Of a stretch of 7,450 nt of DNA, positions 1 to 4,871 are shown one piece after another. This stretch comes from Caryophanales bacterium UBA4869 (GTDB taxonomy: Bacteria > Bacillota_I > Bacilli_A > RFN20 > CAG-288): NCBI GenBank assembly GCA_002399505.1, contig DHDT01000068.1:29683-37132 (forward strand), read 5' to 3'. Positions within the stretch are counted from its first letter, which is position 1. Each line of letters begins with the position of its first letter. Below the pieces are notes generated by a model, which was not told the DNA's origin, ran no database searches, and saw nothing but the letters and a program-made list of their open reading frames with translations. Position numbers and translations under genes: made by a program.

Positions 1-101
1 CCGTCTCCTTGGTTTATCCTCCAAAGCTTAATCACGTGACTAGAATCGAAGTCTTATCTCCTGACCAAGAAGATAAAAAGCAGGACAAAAAGCCTGTATA
101 A
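1..101 (+). CDS. C-terminal tail of an unrecognised protein (5' end outside window)
   Basis: Of the three plus-strand frames, only the one starting at base 3 stays open from the window edge. It encodes 32 residues beginning VSLVYPPKLNHV and ending in a charged, Lys/Asp-rich stretch (DQEDKKQDKKPV) before TAA at 99-101. A strong intrinsic terminator lies about 30 nt downstream on the same strand, as expected for the end of a plus-strand transcription unit. The charged, low-complexity ending looks like a disordered C-terminus. I do not recognise the family and assign no function. The piece is short enough that the open frame could be chance; the terminator is the main support. Confidence 0.5.
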   Translation, partial: VSLVYPPKLNHVTRIEVLSPDQEDKKQDKKPV

Positions 102-130
102 TTATCGTTTGGTTTATGAACAACTTTAAT

Positions 131-156
131 AAGCACCTTCTGGGTGCTTTTTCTTT
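131..156 (+). terminator. Rho-independent terminator of the upstream gene
   Basis: The arms AAGCACC (131-137) and GGTGCTT (143-149) form a 7-bp stem around a 5-nt loop. The stem runs into a T-rich tract (148-156, one C). It lies between the end of the partial gene and the promoter of the purine permease, so it separates two transcription units. It also shows that an upstream ATG at 116 is not the permease start. Confidence 0.85.
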
Positions 157-169
157 TATCTTTACTTCC

Positions 170-198
170 TTGCTAAATAACAACTATCTCATTATACT
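170..198 (+). promoter_or_regulatory. Promoter of the NCS2 permease gene
   Basis: TTGCTA (170-175) and TATACT (193-198) are separated by exactly 17 nt, a good match to a housekeeping sigma-70/sigma-A promoter. Transcription would start near 205, after the upstream terminator, leaving a leader of roughly 35 nt. That leader is too short for a purine riboswitch, and no riboswitch-like structure is visible in it. Confidence 0.7.
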
Positions 199-223
199 TA
201 GAACAATATCTGTCAATAAGATC

Positions 224-232
224 AAAAAGGAG
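224..232 (+). promoter_or_regulatory. Ribosome binding site that fixes the permease start
   Basis: AAAAAGGAG ends 6 nt before the ATG at 239. The ATG at 233 directly abuts the site, so it is too close. The site lies just downstream of the predicted promoter, so the 41-residue upstream in-frame extension is rejected. Confidence 0.75.
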
Positions 233-238
233 ATGACG

Positions 239-1768
239 ATGTCTGATAAACAAATAGAGTTAAAACCGGATAACGACCCTGGTTTCACTCCCAAAACTAA
301 ATTTGGTGCTTTTTTAAACCGCTATTTCAAGATCTCTGAGCGAGGTTCTTCAATCATCAAAGAAATAATCGGCGGTTTAGTTACTTTCTTTGCCATGTTC
401 TACGCTCTTCCAGTCAACGCCGGTATGCTGTCGATTAATTCCGACCCCCAGCTGACCCAGGTCATCTATGCCGGTGTCTTTGCAGCCACGGCCTTAGCCT
501 CCGGTATTGCCACGATCATAATGGGACTTTATGCGAACTTCCCAATCGGTCTTTCAGCCGGGATGGGCGTCAATGCGATGATTGCCTACACTGTCATGGG
601 AACACTAGGTTTTTCCTTTGAAGAAGCGATGTGCTTAGTATTCGTTGACGGCATCATCTTCTTCCTTATATCTGTCCCGCCAATCAGAAAAGTAATCACT
701 CAGGCAATTCCTAAATCCCTGAAGATGGCAATCGGAGCCGGTATTGGTTTCTTCATCTGTTTTATCGGCTTGAAGAACTCAGGAATCGTCGCCTCAAATT
801 CTTCTACAATCGTCGGTTTTGGAAACTTAAATTCTGCTCCTGTCATTGCTGCAATTGCGGGAATCATATTAGTTCTTGTATTAGCATCTTTGCCTCAGGA
901 CAATAAGATAATGTTCTGGATCTCTAAGTTCAGTGTCTTTATCGCTCTTTTAGTCATGGGTATCATCTGCGCTACCTGTGGACAGCTAGGCGTCTATGAT
1001 ATGCCTTCCTTTGTCGCCAAAGAAGGTTTCACTTTGAATAGTCTCTGGGAAGGATTGTCAAAAGTCTTCGGTTCCTGTTTCCGAGGTTTTGGAGTCTTTG
1101 CCAAACCCGAGTCATATGCCATTCTCTTCTCCCTTCTTTTTGTCAGTTTCTTCGACTCGACTGGTACATTAGTCGGCGTAGAAGCCGGAGCCGGATTCTT
1201 AGACGATAACGGTGATACCAAAGTATCTGATCGCCGATGCATGATAACTGATGCCAGCGGCACTGTGATAGGTTCCGTCTTAGGAACTACCACCCTGACT
1301 TCCTTTGTCGAATCGACTTCCGGTGTGGCAGCCGGAGCCAGAACCGGCCTGAGTGCTTTAGTTACCGGAAGTCTATTCCTCCTCTCCCTTCTTATCTATC
1401 CCGTTTTCGGAATGTTCTCGTCTACTCCTATAACGGGTGTCTTTCCTGTTACTTCAATCGCCTTAGTCTATGTCGGTGCTTCGATGTTCAGACAGCTCAA
1501 GAGCATTGACTGGGATGACTTTGTCTCCTCCGCCTCGGCCTTCATCACAGTCATCATGATGGTCCTTACTTATTCCATCTCCGATGGTATCGCCTGTGGT
1601 TTCATCGCCTATACAATCATGTCGGTGGCCAGCCTTAAAATCGCTAAGAAAAACATTCCCGTCTACGGTCTGACTTTAGTCCTTATCGCCCTATACATCG
1701 TGGAATTTACCACCTATAAAAAGACGACCATCTCTCCTGATTCGGCTTTAGGAAAACTATTGGCCTGA
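239..1768 (+). CDS. NCS2-family purine permease (AzgA/PbuG-like)
   Basis: An integral membrane protein of 509 residues that probably imports a purine base (guanine/hypoxanthine/adenine type) by proton symport. This is the role of the AzgA/PbuG branch of the NCS2 (nucleobase:cation symporter 2) family. Seen in the sequence: a cytoplasmic N-terminus followed by the first hydrophobic segment GGLVTFFAMFYALPVNAGML (about 45-64), the family-typical GLSAGMGVNA (104-113), the substrate-site region FFDSTGTLVGVE (304-315), and ESTSGVAAGARTGLSAL (358-374). About a dozen hydrophobic segments run through the chain to about residue 490, with WDDF (425-428) between late helices. The length is slightly above the 430-490 residues usual for the group. 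ATG 239 is chosen because of the promoter and RBS just upstream. The gene is a single unit flanked by terminators on both sides. The exact substrate cannot be read from the sequence; a xanthine/uracil preference is less likely because the motifs are AzgA-like. Confidence 0.92.
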   Translation: MSDKQIELKPDNDPGFTPKTKFGAFLNRYFKISERGSSIIKEIIGGLVTFFAMFYALPVNAGMLSINSDPQLTQVIYAGVFAATALASGIATIIMGLYANFPIGLSAGMGVNAMIAYTVMGTLGFSFEEAMCLVFVDGIIFFLISVPPIRKVITQAIPKSLKMAIGAGIGFFICFIGLKNSGIVASNSSTIVGFGNLNSAPVIAAIAGIILVLVLASLPQDNKIMFWISKFSVFIALLVMGIICATCGQLGVYDMPSFVAKEGFTLNSLWEGLSKVFGSCFRGFGVFAKPESYAILFSLLFVSFFDSTGTLVGVEAGAGFLDDNGDTKVSDRRCMITDASGTVIGSVLGTTTLTSFVESTSGVAAGARTGLSALVTGSLFLLSLLIYPVFGMFSSTPITGVFPVTSIALVYVGASMFRQLKSIDWDDFVSSASAFITVIMMVLTYSISDGIACGFIAYTIMSVASLKIAKKNIPVYGLTLVLIALYIVEFTTYKKTTISPDSALGKLLA

Positions 1769-1795
1769 AAAGAAAAGGCTTTCATTCTTTTTTAC

Positions 1796-1824
1796 TTATA
1801 TTAGGATTTTGATGTCTTTATACT
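1796..1824 (+). promoter_or_regulatory. Possible promoter of the MATE gene
   Basis: A good -10 (TATACT, 1819-1824) is present, but the -35 at the right spacing (TTATAT, 1796-1801, 17 nt) is poor. If real, transcription would begin near 1831, upstream of the hairpin at 1852-1886. That hairpin would then lie in the leader of the MATE gene rather than only ending the permease transcript. Confidence 0.35.
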
Positions 1825-1851
1825 ACCTAACGTAAACGAGTTGCTCAATAG

Positions 1852-1886
1852 GCGTAAGTCCAGTTTATCCTGACTTACGCTTTTTT
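1852..1886 (+). terminator. Strong intrinsic terminator between permease and MATE genes
   Basis: GCGTAAGTC (1852-1860) and GACTTACGC (1872-1880) form a perfect 9-bp stem with an 11-nt loop, followed by six T (1881-1886). It most simply ends the permease transcript, 84 nt after its stop. It lies only 5 nt before the MATE ribosome binding site and downstream of a possible TATACT -10. It could therefore instead be an attenuator in the MATE leader. No clear competing antiterminator is visible; only CGTAA at 1831-1835 resembles the first arm. Confidence 0.85.
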
Positions 1887-1891
1887 ATTGC

Positions 1892-1897
1892 AAGGAG
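1892..1897 (+). promoter_or_regulatory. Ribosome binding site of the original MATE start
   Basis: AAGGAG sits 6 nt before ATG 1904, marking that codon as the original start of the MATE gene. The internal ATG at 2042, in the same frame but after the TAA, has no comparable site. The gene therefore began at 1904 and is interrupted. Confidence 0.8.
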
Positions 1898-1903
1898 CAG
1901 CTT

Positions 1904-3316
1904 ATGAAAAACCGAGAATCAGACAATATGATGAAGAATCTGAAAGTCAGCAGTCTCATCTGGAAGATGGGACTGCCGATGGTTGTTTCTATGGTCATGC
2001 AGGCTTTATAAAATATTGTCGATACGGCTTTTGTCATCAATATGGGAGAAGAAGGCATCAATGCCAATCTCGCTTTGACATATGCCTTCCCAGTTCAGAT
2101 CTTTATGATCGCTGTCGGAGTAAAGACCGGTATTGGAATCAATGCCCTGCTTTCTAAGAGTCTTGGTGAAGGAAACAGAGAAAAAGCCTCTAAGACTGTC
2201 GGAAACGGACTATTCATCGGAGTGATTATCTACTTAGTCTTTCTTCTGTTTGGAATTTTCGGGTCAGAGAGATTTATCAGAATGCAGGCTGACGGAAACG
2301 AAGAAAGCATCAGTTTCGGAAAAGAGTATTTGACTATCGTCTGCACTCTCTCATTCAGTCAGGTCGGATATACAGTTTATGAAAGATTTCTTTTAGCGAC
2401 TGGAAAGACGATGTTATCCACAATCGGTCAGGTCAGCGGCGCCATAACCAATATCGTTCTTGATTATGTCTTTATCTATCCTCTCAAGATGGGAGTAAAA
2501 GGGGCTTCCTATGCGACGGTTATCGGCCAGACAGTCAGTTTTCTTCTCGATCTTTTCTTCCATTATTACCTCAATAAAGAAGTATCCAACAAAGTCAAAG
2601 ACATCAAACCGGATCGTGAAACCATTTTAGGTATTCTAAAACTAGGAATACCGGCCATGATCATGCAGGCTCTTCTTTCCGTCATGATGTTAGGGGTCAA
2701 TCTGATTCTCGGCGTTTCTTCCTATGACCGAGATCTTTTGACTGGAAGCTTTGGCATCTACTACAAAATCCAGCAGATTCCTCTTTTTGCCGCCTTCGGA
2801 ATGAGCAATGCTTTAATCTCAGTCGTTTCATTCAATTTCGGTCTAGGCGAAAAAGAACGAATGAAAGAATCCTTTAAATGGGGTGTCATCGACACCATCA
2901 TTGTCTCTTTGATCTTCATAGTCGTCTTTGAAATACTCGCTAAACCAATCGCCGATATCTTTGGTCTGGCTAGTGGCAGTTCCTCAGCGGAAATAATAGA
3001 TACGGTGACTTTCGCCATCCGTATCGCCTCAATCGGTTTCATCTTCATGGGTATCAGCGTTTCTCTTCAAGGTGTCCTTCAGGGTCTGAGATATGTTTTT
3101 CTTCCTGTCATCATCTCACTCTTAAGACTGGCCGTCTTCATCTTCCCGACAATCTTCCTATTCACCCTTTCAGAAAATGCCCGTTATCTTATCTGGTTCA
3201 CTTTCCCTCTTTCAGAGATACTGACTTCTCTGTTCTCGTTTTTGATATCAAAAAGAGAAGTCGAAAGAAAACTGTCAGTTTTAAAAACTGAAAAAACAGA
3301 AATAAGCAATTTGTAA
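1904..3316 (+). pseudogene. MATE-family efflux transporter (MepA-like), interrupted by an in-frame stop
   Basis: Reading from ATG 1904 gives MKNRESDNMMKNLKVSSLIW, then a first membrane segment ending SMVMQAL, then TAA (2009-2011), then NIVDTAFVIN and an uninterrupted frame to TAA 3314-3316. Relatives read QALYNIVDT here, so a Tyr codon has probably become TAA by one base change. Ignoring the stop, the protein would have 470 residues, normal for MATE drug/sodium(proton) antiporters, with both MatE halves present. Family landmarks are GVKTGIGINALLSKSLGEGN in half one, ATGKTMLSTIGQ, ITNIVLDYVFIYPL, and PAMIMQALLSVMMLGVNLIL opening half two. No frameshift or other lesion is seen, so the damage is recent or is a sequence error. 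Restart at ATG 2042 would lose the first helix and has no visible ribosome binding site. UAA readthrough is possible but unsupported. TAA ends other genes here, so a changed genetic code is not indicated. Confidence 0.8.
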
Positions 3317-3326
3317 AAAAAGCCTC
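3317..3326. terminator. Left arm of a bidirectional terminator split by the IS
   Basis: AAAAAGCCTC directly follows the MATE stop codon. It is the exact reverse complement of GAGGCTTTTT at 4862-4871. Without the insertion sequence the two arms would flank a 4-nt loop (ATAC) and form a terminator usable from both sides for the convergent MATE and pseudouridine synthase genes. The element has separated the arms by about 1.5 kb, so the structure should no longer work as a local hairpin. Confidence 0.85.
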
Positions 3327-3329
3327 ATA
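3327..3329. repeat. Target-site duplication ATA, left copy
   Basis: ATA immediately precedes the TG of the left terminal repeat and is repeated at 4858-4860 right after the CA of the right end. A 3-bp duplication is normal for the IS150 group of IS3 elements. Three bases alone is weak, but the fit with the reconstructed terminator loop makes it convincing. Confidence 0.75.
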
Positions 3330-3353
3330 TGAAGTGAACCCCTAATGTTGGAC
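3330..3353 (+). repeat. Left terminal inverted repeat of the IS
   Basis: The 24 bases from TGAAGTGAACCCC through TTGGAC match the inverted right end at 21 positions; mismatches are at positions 3, 17 and 18. The TG start and inner TTGGAC are typical of IS150-group ends. Confidence 0.9.
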
Positions 3354-3369
3354 CAGGGAGCCGACCAAT

Positions 3370-3399
3370 GGTTAATGAAGTGCATGCACTTCATTAACC
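3370..3399. repeat. Perfect 30-bp palindrome near the left IS end
   Basis: The 15-nt arm GGTTAATGAAGTGCA (3370-3384) is followed without spacer by its exact reverse complement (3385-3399), centred on GCATGC. It lies between the left terminal repeat and the orfA ribosome binding site, 40 nt inside the element. In RNA it would form a strong hairpin; no T-run follows, so it is not a standard terminator. It contains the heptamer TGAAGTG of the IS end in both orientations (3376-3382, 3387-3393). A role in limiting read-through transcription into orfA, or in transposase binding, is inference. Confidence 0.9.
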
Positions 3400-3403
3400 G
3401 GCT

Positions 3404-3427
3404 GCCCCGAAGCCACAGGAGGGGCTT
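3404..3427 (+). promoter_or_regulatory. Hairpin that may mask the orfA ribosome binding site
   Basis: The orfA Shine-Dalgarno AGGAGG (3417-3422) lies 10 nt before ATG 3433. It can be enclosed by two alternative small stems: GCCCC (3404-3408) with GGGGC (3421-3425), or AAGCC (3410-3414) with GGCTT (3423-3427). Masking of transposase translation in read-through transcripts is known for other insertion sequences; whether it happens here is inferred. Confidence 0.45.
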
Positions 3428-3432
3428 TTCTT

Positions 3433-4008
3433 ATGAAATACACGACGGATCAGAGGCTGAGATGGGTGAAGCTCTACCTCAAAGACCACATCTACGAATA
3501 TCCCGAAATGGTATTCACATGCAGAGGAAAAAAAACATTCCGAAAGATGGTGCGCTTCTATGCCAGCCGGTACCGGGCTGAGGGCCTCGGTGGAATCGCC
3601 CATGGCCGCAACCGCTCCTTCGGGAGGGCAGAGAAGCTTGCTGCCATCAGACCGATACTCTGCGGGGAGACGTGCCCTGAAAAGAGGTCGCTGGAACTTG
3701 GCATACTGGACGGAACTCTGATCTCGTGGATCAGGAAGTATAGGGAATCCGGCATCAAAGGATTAGAATGTTCCAAGCGAGGTAGAAAGCCGATGAACAA
3801 GAAGACTTCCGCAAAGAAGGCAGACAGGTCCCTGCCGGGAGAAGAGGAAGAGCTGGAGAAGCTGAGGGAAGAGAACCTCTATCTGAGGGCGGAGAACGCA
3901 TACCTAAAAAAACTGAAGTCCTTGGTGGACGCAAGGGCAGAGCGGGAAAGCGGGAAGAAGCCCTCGCAATACAAAGCATCCTCCAAGGCCAAGACGGATT
4001 CACGCTGA
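3433..4008 (+). CDS. IS3-family transposase OrfA (DNA-binding subunit)
   Basis: A protein of 191 residues that in this family binds the IS ends and supplies the N-terminal part of the OrfAB transposase. It has two helix-turn-helix-like regions (about 5-55 and 66-112, the latter ending WIRKYRESGIKGLE) and a basic linker (about 114-130). A leucine-zipper coiled coil follows at about 136-172, containing LEKLREENLYLRAENAYLKK, for multimerisation. ATG 3433 follows AGGAGG with 10-nt spacing. The A7 slippery run lies within the zipper codons at Lys159-Lys160. The reading frame continues past it to TGA at 4006-4008, ending in a basic tail. It overlaps the open orfB frame in the -1 register, as expected for IS3 elements. 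Made alone, OrfA usually acts as a regulator of transposition in this family. Confidence 0.9.
   Translation: MKYTTDQRLRWVKLYLKDHIYEYPEMVFTCRGKKTFRKMVRFYASRYRAEGLGGIAHGRNRSFGRAEKLAAIRPILCGETCPEKRSLELGILDGTLISWIRKYRESGIKGLECSKRGRKPMNKKTSAKKADRSLPGEEEELEKLREENLYLRAENAYLKKLKSLVDARAERESGKKPSQYKASSKAKTDSR
3906..3912 (+). other. Programmed -1 frameshift site (A AAA AAA C) joining OrfA to OrfB
   Basis: In the orfA frame the codons read CTA AAA AAA CTG, giving a seven-A slippery heptamer at 3906-3912. A -1 slip changes the downstream reading to ACT GAA GTC and continues in the orfB frame to TGA at 4821-4823. The fusion would have 160 + 303 = 463 residues. Between the heptamer and ATG 4032 the -1 frame has no ATG, GTG or TTG, yet encodes a family-like OrfB beginning (DGFTLKLLLGLAHMAKSTH), which supports frameshifting over separate initiation. 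Possible small downstream stems (CCTTG 3920-3924 with CAAGG 3932-3936; GGGC 3935-3938 with GCCC 3960-3963) may stimulate it. Confidence 0.7.
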
Positions 4009-4031
4009 AGCTGCTTCTGGGCCTGGCACAT

Positions 4032-4823
4032 ATGGCCAAGTCCACCCACGAATACAACGTGAAAGACATGCCATGCGATGAAGACATGGAGCTTTCCGCG
4101 GCAGTAAAGGCGCTTTTCGCCGAAAGCAGAGGCAGATACGGATACCGTCGCATCACGGCGGGACTCAGGAAGAAATACGGCGTCGTGAACCACAAGCGCG
4201 AGAAGAGAATCATGAAGGAACTTGGCCTCTTTGCCAGGATTCCCAGAGCGAAGTACAGTTCCTACAGGGGGACTGTCGGAAAGGTGGCGCCCAATCTGCT
4301 TAACCGCGAGTTCGGGGCCGACAGGCCATATGAAAAGTGGGTCACGGACGTGACCGAATTCCATCTTCCCTGGGGAAAGGCCTACCTGTCGCCGGTGCTG
4401 GACCTCTTCAGCCGCTCCATCGTCGGATACAGCCTCTCGAGAAGCCCGGATTTCCGGCAGACCACGGATATGCTGAAAAAGGCATTGGGCGGAAAGAGGG
4501 ACTTCGGGGGAATGATTCTCCATTCCGACCAGGGCTGGCAATATCAGATGGCCTGGTACCAGGCAATCCTCAGAAAGCACAACATAAGGCAGTCGATGTC
4601 GAGGAAGGGCAACTGCCACGACAATTCAGTCATGGAGAACTTCTTCGGCAGGATGAAGACGGAGATGTTCTATGGGCACGAATACGAGTTTGGGTCATAC
4701 GATGAGCTTAAAAAGTCGGTCGATGACTATATGGTCTTTTGGAACACGGAGAGAATCCAGCGGAAACTAAATTGGATAGCACCTCATGAGGTGCTATCCA
4801 ATTGGTATGCTAATGTTGTATGA
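4032..4823 (+). CDS. IS3-family transposase OrfB (DDE integrase domain)
   Basis: The catalytic half of the transposase, cutting and joining IS ends by the copy-out/paste-in route of IS3 elements. From ATG 4032 it has 263 residues, but the frame is open upstream and the working protein is probably the OrfAB fusion made at the A7 run. An HTH_21-like region (RGRYGYRRITAGLRKKYG, about 33-50) precedes the retroviral-type integrase core. The core has Asp106 (KWVTDVTEF), Asp166 (ILHSDQGWQY) and Glu202 (NSVMENFFGRMK), with exactly 35 residues between the last two and Lys209 seven after the Glu. This is the complete DD(35)E-K signature. The ending WNTERIQRKLNW is family-like; the last residues are encoded by a perfect 34-bp palindrome. 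ATG 4032 has no clear ribosome binding site and lies 23 nt past the orfA stop. Confidence 0.9.
   Translation: MAKSTHEYNVKDMPCDEDMELSAAVKALFAESRGRYGYRRITAGLRKKYGVVNHKREKRIMKELGLFARIPRAKYSSYRGTVGKVAPNLLNREFGADRPYEKWVTDVTEFHLPWGKAYLSPVLDLFSRSIVGYSLSRSPDFRQTTDMLKKALGGKRDFGGMILHSDQGWQYQMAWYQAILRKHNIRQSMSRKGNCHDNSVMENFFGRMKTEMFYGHEYEFGSYDELKKSVDDYMVFWNTERIQRKLNWIAPHEVLSNWYANVV
4770..4803. repeat. Perfect 34-bp palindrome near the right IS end, inside orfB
   Basis: The 17-nt arm AATTGGATAGCACCTCA (4770-4786) is followed without spacer by its exact reverse complement (4787-4803), centred on TCATGA. It overlaps the last codons of orfB (NWIAPHEVLSN) and ends 54 nt inside the right end, roughly mirroring the 30-bp palindrome at the left end. 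A coding stretch that is also a perfect palindrome is unlikely by chance. It has no adjoining T-run, although TGTTTTT occurs about 20 nt further on (4824-4830). Confidence 0.9.
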
Positions 4824-4833
4824 TGTTTTTAAA

Positions 4834-4857
4834 GTCCAAGTTTAGGGGTTCACTACA
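4834..4857 (-). repeat. Right terminal inverted repeat of the IS
   Basis: Read on the minus strand it begins TGTAGTGAACCCCTAA and ends TTGGAC, matching the left end at 21 of 24 positions. The terminal CA at 4856-4857 borders the ATA duplication. Confidence 0.9.
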
Positions 4858-4860
4858 ATA
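4858..4860. repeat. Target-site duplication ATA, right copy
   Basis: Direct repeat of ATA 3327-3329, directly after the right IS end. Deleting the element and one copy rebuilds the loop ATAC of the terminator. Confidence 0.75.
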
Positions 4861-4861
4861 C

Positions 4862-4871
4862 GAGGCTTTTT
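4862..4871. terminator. Right arm of the bidirectional terminator split by the IS
   Basis: GAGGCTTTTT is complementary to 3317-3326 and directly abuts the TAG stop (4874-4872) of the minus-strand pseudouridine synthase gene. It was originally the terminator of both convergent genes. After the insertion, transcripts from either side lack the partner arm nearby. Confidence 0.85.

Larger units (their letters stand above)
3330..4857 (+). mobile_element. Complete IS3-family (IS150-group) insertion sequence, 1528 bp
   Basis: The element starts with TG and ends with CA, has 24-bp terminal inverted repeats, and is flanked by a 3-bp ATA duplication. It carries orfA (helix-turn-helix plus leucine zipper) and orfB (DDE integrase), overlapping in the -1 frame. 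All catalytic residues are present and neither frame is broken, so it looks transposition-competent. Its coding sequence is visibly richer in G+C than the A/T-rich neighbours, suggesting recent arrival from a different genomic background. Special features are perfect palindromes near both ends and a precise insertion into the loop of a bidirectional terminator. I cannot match it to a named element without a database. Confidence 0.93.

Noticed and set aside
116..238. Upstream in-frame ATG giving the permease a 41-residue N-terminal extension
   Set aside because: The stretch contains the upstream gene's terminator, the permease promoter and its ribosome binding site, so it is not translated as part of the permease.
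199..238. Purine riboswitch before the permease
   Set aside because: The predicted leader is only about 35 nt, with no hairpin pair or conserved riboswitch core.
1888..2157. 89-residue open frame overlapping the start of the MATE gene
   Set aside because: It is in a different frame from the recognisable MATE sequence, has no family features and no own start signals; a shadow frame.
2042..3316. MATE gene starting at the internal ATG 2042
   Set aside because: There is no ribosome binding site before it and the first helix would be missing. The in-frame upstream sequence from 1904 has a good site and clear MATE similarity.
3879..4619. 246-residue minus-strand open frame inside the IS (and a 152-residue one at 3755-4213)
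   Set aside because: Both lie antisense to well-supported transposase frames, show no recognisable motifs, and are expected in G+C-richer coding DNA.
3333..4854. IS boundaries at the AGTGAACC/GGTTCACT core
   Set aside because: These ends give no target duplication. Extending to TG at 3330 and CA at 4857 gives standard IS3 ends, an ATA duplication and a perfect restored terminator.
4831..4859. Outward promoter at the right IS end (TACAAT, 4854-4859)
   Set aside because: No usable -35 lies about 17 nt upstream, and it would read antisense to the pseudouridine synthase gene.
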